Of a stretch of DNA of 64,000 bases, positions 9,033 through 19,300 are shown piece after piece. The notes under the pieces are model-generated. The model searched no databases and was not told where the DNA came from. It was given only the letters and a program-made list of their open reading frames with translations. Numbering within the stretch: the first letter of the stretch is position 1; the number at the start of each line of letters is the position of its first letter. Source of the stretch: Aurantiochytrium sp. KH105. Its lineage: Eukaryota; Sar; Bigyra; Thraustochytrida; Thraustochytriidae. The position numbers were made by a program, and so were the translations under genes. Location of the stretch: assembly GCA_003116975.1 (NCBI GenBank), contig BGKB01000060.1, positions 84,226 to 148,225 of the forward strand, read 5' to 3'.

Positions 9033-11402
9033 TTACTCGTCGTTACTATGGTGTTTTCGTGGAAGCACACTCGTAGCCAATTTTGCAAGAAGCTGACCCA
9101 AGGTCTTGGGCCTGCCGTGGCTCGAGCTGTCGCTCATGATGCTTTCAACCTGCATTTCCGACTTCAAGGTAAGAGGATGACTGTCGCCAAGATTCGCACG
9201 CCGGATCTCGAGGCTCTCTTGCGCAATGCCGAGGTCGCGCGTAGCAGCCGCGAGCCAAAAAAGAGACTCCGCAGTCTGATCATTGTCCGTGCCCAGACGC
9301 TCCTCACGAATTTTCACTGAGAGCTTCAGGTCCGCGAGGCCCGCGCTGTCGCCAAATCCCATGCGCGCGCGGCCCAAGGCGAGATGAACGAAACCGAAGC
9401 GAGGATGCGTCGCATCGTTAGGAAAGATGACCCTGAGATAGGCATCCGACTGCTCCGCATACGAAAGGGCCTCCTCGAAGCGTCGAAGATCGGAAAGGAC
9501 GAACGACGTCCAGTACATCGTAACAGCCACATTCTCATGACCGGGTCCAAATCGCTTCTTCTGAATCTCGAGAACACTTTGGTATTGCTCAAGCGCCTCG
9601 CTATACTTCTCTTGACGGTGGAGCGCGCTCGCTATGCAAGCCATGGTCATCGCCGTGTAGGCATGGTCAGGACCGAGCTGTTCCGAACGAATGCCCAAAA
9701 CCCGCCGATACAAGTCAAGCGCTTCATCGTATTTGCCCTGGTCCTGGAGCATGACCGCCATGTTGTGCATCGACATCGCGGCCAAAGGGTGCTTGGGCCC
9801 AAGCGTGCTCTGCCGGATCTCGAGAGCAGCTTCGTACTTTGCGTATGCTGCGGCGTATCCGCCTCTTGATTGCAGCACATTTCCCATGTTATGCAGGGTC
9901 GTAGCGTATGCAACATCATCCTTCATGTGTTCTTCAGCCTCCGATATCTCCTCGTAGATAGCAAGTGCCTCGTCGTATCTTGCGAGGCGTCGCAAGACAC
10001 TTGCAATGCATCCTTTGGTCCCCAAAATTTTGCGATCGTCGTCGGAGGCCAGGGTTTGGCGAATTTTAAGGGTTTTCTCAAGGAGCTCGAGGGCAACAGT
10101 GTAGTCACCCTTGGCCTGGTGCGTGAGTGCAAGGCTCTGCTCGGCTGCTGCGGCCTCGAGACTTTCCTCCCCATAGGTCGACTGCTCGATCTCACAGACC
10201 TCGGTAAACAGCGCGAGAGCTGCTTCGAATTGACTGTGGTCACGCAAAAGTGAGGCCACGTTGCGCATGAGGCGCACAGCTTCTGGCGACGTGTCTCCAA
10301 AAGCTTCCCTTCGCTCCGCGAGAATATCCAAGGCCGTTTGCGCAAGCCACTCGCGCACCTTGCTAAGAACCGCCCCATTGATTGCGTAAAAGCCACCCGG
10401 TATCTTCTCCACGGCATCCATGATCATCTTCCTGTCACCCTCGTCATGACACTGCGCGGTGGCGAGCTCGACGCCCGCGAGCACGCGGGAGATGGCCGCA
10501 GAAGACCCTGTCTCCATCAGGTCAATAAAGCGTTTCGTCTCGCTAGGTGCGAAAATGGGCTGCAACGATTGATGACACTGCACCGCGCCATAGACCTCCC
10601 AGACGCACCACATGCGCGTCAGCGGCGTCGGGCTTTCCCACTTGTCGAAGAAAATAAGACGCTCGTCGAAGAGCTCAATGGCCTCGTGCAAGCCGCGCGA
10701 AAGAAGATCCATGCGGGCTTGCATAACATCTGCGGGGGCAGATTGATCGCCAAAGTTGACGAGCTTGGGCTGATTGGCAGAGAAGATATCAAGCCACACG
10801 AATGTGGTCGCAAGATCGCGGTCTTGTGACTTGTAGTAGGTGACGATGGCCGTCACCAGGTCGCCGAATTTGCAGCTGCGTGCTTGACTCACAAAAGCGC
10901 CAGCAAAGGGCGCCCCGACGCGCTCGTTGCCGTCATCCGTAGTTTCGGCAAGGAGAATATCGAGGTAAAAGCTTGACTCACGGTACGTCTGCGAGAGAAC
11001 GACTTGCTCGCAAACGTCCTCGATTGTCCAGTCTTCGCGGGACTTGAGCTCGACCTGATCAGCTGTAAACCGAACGTATCCATCGACATAGGCTACGGCC
11101 CCAACTTTGCGACCACTCCGCACGGCAACGGTGCTGCCCTTGCGAACGTCTCTCGTTGCACCATAGTGATTAGTGGCGACGAGATCCTCCAGCGTCTTGT
11201 ACAGCTCTACGCCAGGCGCAAGAGATTCATTGCAGATCCCATTAAAGATTTCTTGCAGCGCCAATACGCTCACGCCACGGTACCAAACGACCTCATTGCT
11301 GAGGTTATCTTCGAGCTCCTTGCGTACATTTTCCTGCACCTGCACCAGCGCGGCCGCCTTTGACGCACTCAGCCCTGGGGCCGCACGACTGGCGCGCAAC
11401 AT
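9033..11402 (-). CDS. TIR-like domain protein with kinesin-light-chain-type TPRs
   Basis: The protein has 789 residues. Residues about 88-120 (RKGSTVAVRSGRKVGAVAYV) look like a small beta-barrel. Residues about 162-280 form an alpha/beta domain with FAGAFVSQARSCKFGDLVTA, FVWLDIFSANQP and WESPTPLTRMWCVWEVYGA. This pattern is known from TIR-like N-terminal domains of TPR proteins in algae and other protists. From about residue 365 to 735 there are roughly nine 42-residue TPRs of the kinesin-light-chain/NPHP3 type, each with a G-x-x-H-P-like turn (LGPKHPLAAMSMHNMAVML). Animal and plant TIR domains signal or cleave NAD; here no catalytic Glu can be assigned by eye. No NB-ARC ATPase lies between the two parts. 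Function is unknown; a signalling or scaffold role is inference. Confidence 0.7.
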   Translation of the reverse strand: MLRASRAAPGLSASKAAALVQVQENVRKELEDNLSNEVVWYRGVSVLALQEIFNGICNESLAPGVELYKTLEDLVATNHYGATRDVRKGSTVAVRSGRKVGAVAYVDGYVRFTADQVELKSREDWTIEDVCEQVVLSQTYRESSFYLDILLAETTDDGNERVGAPFAGAFVSQARSCKFGDLVTAIVTYYKSQDRDLATTFVWLDIFSANQPKLVNFGDQSAPADVMQARMDLLSRGLHEAIELFDERLIFFDKWESPTPLTRMWCVWEVYGAVQCHQSLQPIFAPSETKRFIDLMETGSSAAISRVLAGVELATAQCHDEGDRKMIMDAVEKIPGGFYAINGAVLSKVREWLAQTALDILAERREAFGDTSPEAVRLMRNVASLLRDHSQFEAALALFTEVCEIEQSTYGEESLEAAAAEQSLALTHQAKGDYTVALELLEKTLKIRQTLASDDDRKILGTKGCIASVLRRLARYDEALAIYEEISEAEEHMKDDVAYATTLHNMGNVLQSRGGYAAAYAKYEAALEIRQSTLGPKHPLAAMSMHNMAVMLQDQGKYDEALDLYRRVLGIRSEQLGPDHAYTAMTMACIASALHRQEKYSEALEQYQSVLEIQKKRFGPGHENVAVTMYWTSFVLSDLRRFEEALSYAEQSDAYLRVIFPNDATHPRFGFVHLALGRARMGFGDSAGLADLKLSVKIREERLGTDNDQTAESLFWLAAATRDLGIAQESLEIRRANLGDSHPLTLKSEMQVESIMSDSSSHGRPKTLGQLLAKLATSVLPRKHHSNDE

Positions 11403-12526
11403 CGTGTCAGAGAGCCAAGCTGGCTGGCTGGGTAAAGAAAGGAGGTAGGCCTAGTTGTTTGGGTTCGCTCGTCGCGGCCCTCGCCAGGTCGGTCGCCGCC
11501 AAGGAAAGCCGACGGCTTTCAGCGAGTTGCGTCTCCTCGATCAGAATTCGCTTCTCCCCCAGTCGCTTCAGGTTGCTTGCGTTCACGTTTTGCTGGTCTC
11601 TTTCAGGTGCGTCCGTTCGTCAAGCCAAGGTGATGGGTTGACTCTAGTAAAGGTGGGCTGGGCGCGTGTGAAAGTGTGCACTACTTGGAATCGCCGCCGC
11701 CGCCGCCGTAGCCAGGGCCTAGTAAGTGCCAGCGCGTACCCCAGGGAGCATCTTCGAGTTTGCGCGCAGGTTCTCGATGCCGTCGACAGGCAGGATATAA
11801 GTGGGCCCGCGAGAAAGACTCGGAGACTGCCTCCTCGTTTGAGGAGATCCGGCCAACCTCTCTTGTATACGTAGATGTGTGCTAATGTGAACAAATGAAG
11901 AGGGTCAGTTTAGGAGCCAATCGCCAAGCTCGGGCTGGACGAGAAGGAGAATGTGAGGAGCTCTGCATGTAGAATTGACCCCAAATCGAGCGGAAGGGAC
12001 GGCGATTGTTTTGTTGTGAACTTTACAAAACGCTCTATACCGTTTTAGCTCCGGCTCCAAAGTAGAAGAAGACTGCCTTCACTAGCTAGCTGGCTGGCCA
12101 CTCCCACGTATACTTTGCGTCTACGGACAGAGCTCCTATCGTGGCGTGGCGTAGCGTGGCGTAGCGTGGCGTGGCGTGGCGTAGCGTGGCGTAGCGTGGC
12201 GTAGCGTGGCGTGGCGTGGCGTGTTATGGCGTGGCGTTTGGATCAAACACGTCTTTTGCCAACTTTTCTCACGCACGCCGCGTATTCAGTGAACTTGTTG
12301 TCCAGCAGAAGCAGGCCTAGCTTTCTCGGGACATCAGGGTGGGCCATGCACCGGGCGGACAAATCACGATGAGGCTTACGGTACAACGCAGACCAAGCCT
12401 TGCAAAAGGTGCAAATGGCAGTACGAGAAGGAGCATGATAAAGGTGGCGCATCGGTGTAAAAGTAAGGGACATGCGAACGAAGCTAGCCTCTGACTGACG
12501 CCAGTCCCAATAGCCCAACGAGGCCC
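11403..12526. other. Divergent intergenic region with a GTGGC/GTAGC array
   Basis: About 1.1 kb separates the TPR gene (-) from the membrane-protein gene (+). It includes a pentamer array at 12141-12237 and several AGGCCTAG motifs (11447, 11715, 12313). A 91-codon minus-strand frame (12243-12518) is present but has no recognisable family. Confidence 0.5.
12141..12237. repeat. GTGGC/GTAGC pentanucleotide array
   Basis: About 19 copies of a 5-bp unit alternate gtggc and gtagc in a higher-order 10-bp pattern. A single variant copy (gttat) lies near the end. Confidence 0.9.
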
Positions 12527-14338
12527 ATGGACTACCACACCTGCATCAAAAAGAGAGGCCAACGACAAAACGAAACGATACAGTCCCGTAAAGCGAGGGC
12601 AAGGATGCCAGCTCAGCGCTCGCGTCTGCGAATATTCGCCGTCCAGGTATGCCTGATGCTGCACTTTGGACCTTGGGCGTTGGGCCTCGAGGTCGTCCAC
12701 TCCGGTGGCAACTTTTCGCTGCCTTCGACAAAGTTCGGAAGGTACTTTGGCAAACAGACCTGCGACCCAATCACGGCGCCCGTTGCGATGCTATTTGAGC
12801 CCGACCAGCTCTGCGGCCCGTCGTTTGCTCACGATTACTCGGGAACGATTCTCCTCGTGTACGACATGGTATACCCGGTGGGAACGATCGTTACGCAAGG
12901 GGTTGAAATTGACTTTGGAAACATAGGCTGCTCCAAAGAAGCCATGTACGAAAAGCTTGCCACATCTGGTGCCCTTGCTGCCGTAACCATGGCCATCGAT
13001 CCTTTGCCAAGTACTGGTGAATTCCTGCATGGCGCATCTGATCATGACCCCGACCTATACTCGCGCATCCCACTTTTGAGCTTACAAATCAAGGACGCTT
13101 TGGCCATAACCAATCTCTTGACGCAGGGAGAATTTGTCCAGCTCGTGGTCTCATGCGATGAGCCAAACCCAATGCTTCCATATTTGCTTGCCATGTCGAC
13201 GATGGGCCTCGTCTTTGGCTTGAGTGATCTAGCCCTCGGTTTCTGGGCCTTGTACTTCGTCGCAAACGCGTCGGCACACAGCGACAAATGGTGTTGTCGG
13301 CGCGTTCGATGGAATCCAAACAAGAGCTTTCGCGCTTCCTCCAAACACTCATCGAACGAGGCATCGTCAAACGCCATGAAAATCGAAAATGCTAGAGGCG
13401 TCCATGAGCGCGCTCGCGCGAAACGACGCAAGGTGCGCGGCCATATGGAAATTATGCTCGCCTTTGGCATTGTCAACACTGTGTCGGGTTTCGTGGGTGT
13501 TCTCGGTTGCAATGGCTCCATCTCACACTCCTTTCTCGTTGACGATGCGCGTTTACACTTTGGCGTCAAGACATTTTTCGCGTCCAGACTCGTAGGGTTG
13601 AAGATGTTCTGTATCTTACTCGTTGCCATATTCTGGTACGAGATGTCAGCTGCAATGCGGCAAATGCGCAGTGTCGAGAGCATTTTCAGGACGCGCCCAT
13701 TCGCGATTATCATCATGGGCGTTCTTGTCGTTTTGCCCAATAATGTGACGACGATCATTTATGCGAGCTACCTCAAGGTCGACCTAGACACGATAACTTG
13801 GCTTTACACGAGCCTTGCGTCTGCTGTAGGGGTCGCTTTTGTTGTTTCGGGTCAACGCATGATTCGTCAACTCAAAGACCATATGCAAACAATTGCATCG
13901 ACAACAAGAGACCAGCCAGAAGCGATGCGTGGAGTGCGACGCTTTGCGCTGCACATGGCCAGATGGCTGCATGTCTTTGCTGCCTTTTCATTACTTCAAA
14001 TTGTTCTCGTCTGCGTCTTTGTCGGGGGCTCACTCCTCTTCGAGTCGCCTCAAGCCTATGTTCTTGCTGTTGTGCTCATAGGGTCTTGCGGAATTATAAC
14101 ACAGGCAAGTCAAATTATAGGTTTGCGCGGGCCTTCGAAAGCTAGCGCGTCAAAGCCGCGAACCTCGTCAGAGACGACTGAAAGAGATGCCCCAGCCAAC
14201 AAGGTAACAACAGCGTCAAGCAAGAGGGGATCTCAATTCACTTTTTCTAGCGCAAATGCTCAGGGATCCGATGCTCCTGGTGCTCAGGGTGAGAACTTGT
14301 TTGCGACCAATACGAACATGCTGCTCACCGCAGCTTAG
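12527..14338 (+). CDS. Signal-peptide membrane protein with lumenal PA-like domain and about seven TM helices
   Basis: The frame encodes 603 residues from 12527. A second ATG at 12605 gives a better signal peptide (basic MPAQRSRLR, then FAVQVCLMLHFGPWALG) and may be the true start. Residues about 55-225 are extracellular or lumenal and contain TILLVYDMVYPVGTIVTQG and SGALAAVTMAID, resembling a protease-associated (PA) domain fold. Then follow about seven hydrophobic segments (YLLAMSTMGLVFGLSDLALG, IMLAFGIVNTVSGFVGVLG, MFCILLVAIFWYEM, IIIMGVLVVLPNNVTTIIYA, WLYTSLASAVGVAFVVS, FSLLQIVLVCVFVGG, VLAVVLIGSCGIITQ) with a basic Ser-rich cytosolic loop after the first. The tail is Ser/Thr-rich. It is not a known transporter that I recognise; a receptor-like topology is inferred. 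Confidence 0.65.
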   Translation: MDYHTCIKKRGQRQNETIQSRKARARMPAQRSRLRIFAVQVCLMLHFGPWALGLEVVHSGGNFSLPSTKFGRYFGKQTCDPITAPVAMLFEPDQLCGPSFAHDYSGTILLVYDMVYPVGTIVTQGVEIDFGNIGCSKEAMYEKLATSGALAAVTMAIDPLPSTGEFLHGASDHDPDLYSRIPLLSLQIKDALAITNLLTQGEFVQLVVSCDEPNPMLPYLLAMSTMGLVFGLSDLALGFWALYFVANASAHSDKWCCRRVRWNPNKSFRASSKHSSNEASSNAMKIENARGVHERARAKRRKVRGHMEIMLAFGIVNTVSGFVGVLGCNGSISHSFLVDDARLHFGVKTFFASRLVGLKMFCILLVAIFWYEMSAAMRQMRSVESIFRTRPFAIIIMGVLVVLPNNVTTIIYASYLKVDLDTITWLYTSLASAVGVAFVVSGQRMIRQLKDHMQTIASTTRDQPEAMRGVRRFALHMARWLHVFAAFSLLQIVLVCVFVGGSLLFESPQAYVLAVVLIGSCGIITQASQIIGLRGPSKASASKPRTSSETTERDAPANKVTTASSKRGSQFTFSSANAQGSDAPGAQGENLFATNTNMLLTAA

Positions 14339-14843
14339 AAGCTATATTTCTTTGTTTCTTTTCTCTCGCCCTCCATGATCTTGCGTACGCGTGAGTGACC
14401 AAATACTCTCTTGCACGCCAACAACGTTGCGAACATATCATAAATGTTTCGGTGCATCAGCCGCGCCGACTTTAGAACACGCTGCGCTGCACCCTATTGC
14501 TCCTTGCGTGCAAGCCTCACGTCTTGGCGCTCGTAAAGGACCAAAATAGCTCGGGACTGATCGTTGGCGTCCCGAACGTGAAACGGCCGCGCAGCACGAG
14601 ACAGGAAAGACAGACGAGCACGTCAAAGGAGAACTGCAACCACCTTCGGCTTTGACGGAGAGGGAGACATCCGGCACGCGGGCGAGGGTCGCGCGCGCGC
14701 GCTCGCGTACGCTCACTCGAGCTGTTGCTGTGCCTTGCCTCGCCTTGGCTCGCGCGTCTGCTCGCGGTTTTGCGGTCGCGATCGAGTTGAGGAGTCGAGA
14801 CGGGACGAGACCGTCAACTTCGGGGACTGACGGCGAACAGCGG

Positions 14844-14890
<47 letters not shown>

Positions 14891-15023
14891 GCGGCGGCGG
14901 CGGCAGTGGCGGCGGCAACGACCACGTCGACGACGACAAGCGCTTGCGAGCTCGTCAAAAAAGAGCAGCGAATTGTGTCGAAAAAGAATCAGCCTTGTGT
15001 CCCGCTCGACGTGGTGCAGAACC
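14339..15023. other. Region upstream of borealin with a CAG/CGG repeat
   Basis: This holds the 3' region of the membrane-protein gene and the upstream region of borealin. A frame in phase with borealin is open back to 14652 but starts with a non-ATG codon and passes through a CAG tract (14847-14888) followed by CGG. It is therefore treated as 5'-UTR or promoter. Confidence 0.5.
14847..14915. repeat. CAG triplet repeat followed by CGG repeat
   Basis: Fourteen uninterrupted CAG units run directly into five CGG units and a degenerate GGC tail, about 110-180 bp upstream of the borealin ATG. Confidence 0.9.
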
Positions 15024-16037
15024 ATGGCTCCACGACCGGTCATGGGCAAGAAGAAACGCGCGGTTGCGCGAAAAAAGGCCGGGACGGCGCCGCTGAAGAA
15101 AAAAGCTGCCATGCACGAAACGGACGCCACGGCATTCCTCGAGGACCTCGAGGTAGAATTCCGAAGCCGATGCAAAATGATCGAGTTCGACGCCGAGCGC
15201 CAGGCAGACTCGGTCCGCAGCGCATACAGCAGCGAAATCATCAAACTACCCAAGAACATTCGCGCCATGAACGTTCGCGAGTTCTGCGAGAAGCACGGCG
15301 GTCAAATTAGCTCCGTCCTCGAGCAGGACCGCAAGCGGATTCTGGAATCGCCCAACGTTGTTCTGCAGTCCGCCAAGGTTGTTTCGCTAAGCATGTCCAT
15401 GCGTAAAGCTGCCAAAGGCCCCGGACAGCGTGTAGGTACTCCGGGATCGGCGCTCAGCCTTCGTAATCGCGCAGCGCTTGGTGCGCACAATAGCGCCTTC
15501 AAACGAACCGATAACAAGGTCTTTAGCACTCCAAGCCGAGGGCGTGCTGACACAAGCGGAGTCAGTGACCTGACAAGCATCTTTGCCGGCACACCAAAGT
15601 ACGCGGGGGGTAACAACTCCGCGGCACCGACCCCGGCTACTGTTGTTGCAGCTGGTCGAGGCGCCCGACCCATGCGTCGCGGTGAGAGCATCATGTCCGT
15701 CAATGGGTCCCCTCTTGTGGCCACGGTCACGCCGGGATCGAGACCGCAGCCGCCAATGTTCGATGAGAAGAGTGCGCTGGCTATTAAATTAGAAGGCTTT
15801 GATGCTCTTGCAGCACAACTAGGAAGTGGCAAAACGGGCGGCGACGAGGCTTTGAAACAGCTCGAGAGTATTCGCAAAGCTGTGGATGACCTCATTGGCC
15901 AAACGCAAAACTCGAGCATTCTCAACGCTTCACAAACATCATCATCATCAACATCATCATCATCATCATCACAGCAAACGCCTGTTTCAGCAAGCGACGT
16001 TGCGTCTGGCTCAGCAAACTCGCAAGGTAGTTCATAA
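15024..16037 (+). CDS. Borealin-like chromosomal passenger complex subunit
   Basis: The protein has 337 residues. A basic start (MGKKKRAVARKKAG) is followed by a helical domain with FLEDLEVEFRSRCKMIEFDA and EIIKLPKNIRAMNVREFCEK. This is the pattern of the borealin N-terminal helix that bundles with survivin and INCENP (compare the animal sequence I-L-R-L-P-K...M-N). Toward the C-terminus, SIMSVNGSPLVATVTPGS matches the NGSPL element of the borealin dimerisation domain. The linker carries several TP/SP sites, plausible mitotic kinase targets. The tail has a Ser tract encoded by tca repeats. Borealin targets Aurora B to centromeres. The ATG at 15024 is chosen because of the repeat upstream. Confidence 0.75.
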   Translation: MAPRPVMGKKKRAVARKKAGTAPLKKKAAMHETDATAFLEDLEVEFRSRCKMIEFDAERQADSVRSAYSSEIIKLPKNIRAMNVREFCEKHGGQISSVLEQDRKRILESPNVVLQSAKVVSLSMSMRKAAKGPGQRVGTPGSALSLRNRAALGAHNSAFKRTDNKVFSTPSRGRADTSGVSDLTSIFAGTPKYAGGNNSAAPTPATVVAAGRGARPMRRGESIMSVNGSPLVATVTPGSRPQPPMFDEKSALAIKLEGFDALAAQLGSGKTGGDEALKQLESIRKAVDDLIGQTQNSSILNASQTSSSSTSSSSSSQQTPVSASDVASGSANSQGSS

Positions 16038-16123
16038 CGGTTGTAACGATGCTTGCCTGCCACATATACACGCTCTTTGGGAAGCTGTCTGCCCTCTTTT
16101 GTTTCTTTGTTCTTTTTCATAAT

Positions 16124-16129
16124 AATAAA
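16124..16129 (+). terminator. Likely polyadenylation signal of borealin
   Basis: An AATAAA hexamer lies 87 nt after the borealin stop, followed 15 nt later by poly(C). Confidence 0.4.
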
Positions 16130-16143
16130 GTCGGCAAGGGCTG

Positions 16144-16160
16144 CCCCCCCCCCCCCCCCC
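16144..16160. repeat. Poly(C) tract, 17 nt
   Basis: Seventeen consecutive C on the plus strand lie 107 bp after the borealin stop codon. Confidence 0.9.
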
Positions 16161-16384
16161 TTTGTCCCTCTTTTTCTGCTTCTTCTTCTTCTATTTCTAT
16201 TCCATTCCCTTTGATCTCGGGACTTCGCTATCGATCTGTTTTCAACGAACAATTGCACCAAAAAAAGGCTGAGCATCGTAGTAGAAGGACTGGCTACGAG
16301 CAAAGTCTGCTTAGTTTTGTTTTCATTATTTCTTTTAGAGATCAGGCAGACTGCAGTGAAGAAGACATTACCATCTTACTGAGG

Positions 16385-19300
16385 CTAGATTCGATTCTTC
16401 TTGAACTCGCGCTGTACAAAGTCTTTGAGAATCGGAAGTCTGCCGAAGAGCTCCTCAGGAACCATCAACAGGAGACGGCGCGTGCGTCGCAGCGTCTGAT
16501 CCAAAGTTCGAAGCACGTCTCGCACAACAAATACGTACAGGACCGATGTCAGAATGATGAAAATGGCAAGAATTGCATTGCGCTTTGCTTTGCCCGATAA
16601 GAGACTGCTCGTAACGCCCTCAACGTAAATGATGACCGAGGTGGTGAACTGATTTTGCAAATAGTCCTCTTCAAGCTCAAGGAGCTCGGAAACGTCAGCG
16701 TCTGCAAAAGCTTCGATTTTACTGGTCCCATTGTACACATCGACCAAAGTTTTCAACCCTTCAAGGAATTGAAAGCTTGCTGCGGAGAGTCCTCCTCGCA
16801 TCACGCCGTGCATAAAAGCATCGCAGTCTTCAACCGTAGGTTTGTTCTCCAGCTGTCGCCAACGATGACACCCGTTCTCCAGAATGAGCTCGACTTGATC
16901 GGGTTCGGTTGCTGCATAGTGCAGAAGGCCGGCCGAATTTCCTCTTCCATTGAAGAGCCCATCGTTCACATCTTGGAACATCTGCATGACTGATGTAACG
17001 TTGCTGTTCGAGAGGGAGAAATAGGGATCCTTTTGAAATTGTGTCCCCGCAAAGAACATGAGCAGCGTGTGCTTGACGAGTCGAAGCGTCGCGCGGCGAA
17101 GACCTCCCAGATTGACAGATATGGGAACATGCATGAAGTACTCCATATTTGCGAAGAAACCCACTTCGAAATTGAGCGCGTAGAAGATCAAAGCCATATT
17201 CCCGGGCAAAGATAACCTTGCCAATGTTCCCCATGGCATGCTTGCCTTTGCTGAGGCGCGCAATGATGTGTTCCTCGTCTTCATACTTCCATTTGAGCCT
17301 CGATCCTGCGTCTGATGGGAGACAGGAACGGGAACTACTGCACCTCTTTTTGCCCGCCAGCGGCCCCAGCGTCTACGACACGGTCTACAGCAGAGAAAAC
17401 CGAGTAATTTCCCTCGAAATGACACATTTACCTCGCCTTGCCCGCGGTTCGAAGTTCCAGAAGAGCTTTTCATCTTCTTTCGACGCGATGCCTTGCCCTC
17501 CTTCTGGGACTGCTTTCCAAACTGAGCGGCCAATGCTTCGTGCGACACATCGTGAAAGTCCTGCAGCCGACTCTTACACTTGGACGTGATTGTACCGACC
17601 GAGTATGGCGGGATAGATCGAAGAACCTGCAAGACCTCAATCTTGTTGCGTTCAATCATGAGAATTAATGGCGCAATAAATGCGAGCAACAAGGAAACCT
17701 GGAGAACGAGTGCGAGAGTGACAGCAACGAGAAAAATGGGTACCATCTTGGAGATCCGGCTCTCCGCGATCGTCATGTACTCAAATGTCGTCCGGTTGAG
17801 ATCTTGCAGGTACGAGGTAGGTCCATTCACTTGATTCAGGAGCAAGTAGACATCCGGATTGTCGAGAGTGAATGCAGACAAATCTTGCTGCGCCAATTGA
17901 TTCGCAACGCTAACCAACAAAGACGTTGCTTCAAACAAAGACTGAATAGACTCCTCTGTCTCGCCGAGTTGCAGTTCAAGTAGCTCGGTATGCGCCGACG
18001 TATATGCTTCGGAAACACTATCTCCCTTGCTACGGTAGGAGAGACTTTCTCTCTCGATTGTTTTCAAAGTTGTGGCTTGCAGCGAAAGCTCTGCCCGTAA
18101 TGTGTCCTCCGTAATGCCTGCTGGTAGCTGCACTCCTTGGTTGATGAGGTAGAGTCCATGGACGCAATAGGCGAGCGACACCGACGTGAAGCGGCGAAAC
18201 CCTGCGCGATTTAAAAAAGAGATCTCGTCGGCATAGAGTTGAAAGGAGTTTTCCTGAATGACAAAGTAAATGACGGAAAAGAGCAGCACAAAAGTCACCG
18301 TTGCCAGATACTTCGTACTCAACTTTTGAAGCATAGGAGACATGTGCTGACGCGTCATCTCTTCATGCAGCATTTTGCGAAGATACGCCGTCGCTGCACC
18401 CTCTTCTGTGCCCGTACTCGAGGCCGACTTTCCACTTCCGTATCGGTTGCCAAGCATTGCCTTGGAATTTCCTATTTCCGAAACGGAACTGCGGGCATAG
18501 GATGACAACGCACGCGATGGAAATCTGCTCTTGCTCGTAAATCTGAACTGATTGCCAGACGAGCCCATATTACCAAGCTCGTCGCTGGTCCGGGAACCAA
18601 TATGGCCTCCGAAAGGAGAACCTGGACTCGTAAGACTTCCTGGGCTGCTTGGGCCGAATCCAGACTCTGACTGACTCGTCGTCGCGTTTGATCTGCGAGC
18701 TGGACGTTCGATCGTCACCGCAATGCTGATTCGATCGAGCTTCATTCCCTCAAAGTCATACGTGCGAACCTGGCATGTGATAGAAACGATGCGGTTTTCC
18801 CATTGTTCCTTGAGTGAGACGAGATCGATCTCGGTCCATGTGTCTCCGGCAGCAACGAGGTCGTTTCGTAGCTCGTTGTAGTCCTCAACAATGTCATCTG
18901 CAGTGAGCGAGGTGCCACGTAGGTGCGCTTCGTAGTCGCGAAGGTGCGTGAATCGCTGCAAGAGCTGCGAACAAGCTAAGTTCGCGCCAAGCACGCGACC
19001 CGGGTCGTGCGAGGCAGACGCCAAAAAGTATCCAAACCAGCGTTCTTCTTGCGCAGGTGGCTCCGAAATGTTCTCGAGCGGGCTTAGGCTGACAAAGATC
19101 GTAAAATCGACGCCGTTGCTCGTGTATGGTGCAAGGCGCATAGAGGTCTCCAGGAGATGCTGCTGCGAGGACACAAGGAACGTCCGCACAGCTCGCCCGA
19201 AGAAGGGCGACCATCCCTCCTTGAAGAACGAAGATACAATAGTCTGCATGTGTGTAGAAAAGGGAGGGACGAGAAAGTCGCGCACGTTGCGGCCCGTCAA

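Larger units (their letters stand above)
16038..16384. other. Convergent 3' region of borealin and the Tmc-like gene
   Basis: This short spacer contains an AATAAA at 16124-16129 and a run of 17 C at 16144-16160. The rest is T/C-rich without a gene. Confidence 0.5.

Noticed and set aside
9384-9869. Plus-strand frames opposite the TPR gene and other antisense frames inside large genes
   Set aside because: They are shadows of GC-rich coding sequence; the sense frames carry the conserved motifs.
12243-12518. 91-codon minus-strand frame with several Cys
   Set aside because: It has no recognisable family and ends next to a pentamer array; cysteine spacing does not fit CHCH or zinc-ribbon patterns.
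17350-17410. Candidate 47-nt GT-AG intron inside the minus-strand Tmc-like gene
   Set aside because: Removing 47 nt would shift the frame, while the unspliced frame stays open and aligns with the paralogue on both sides.
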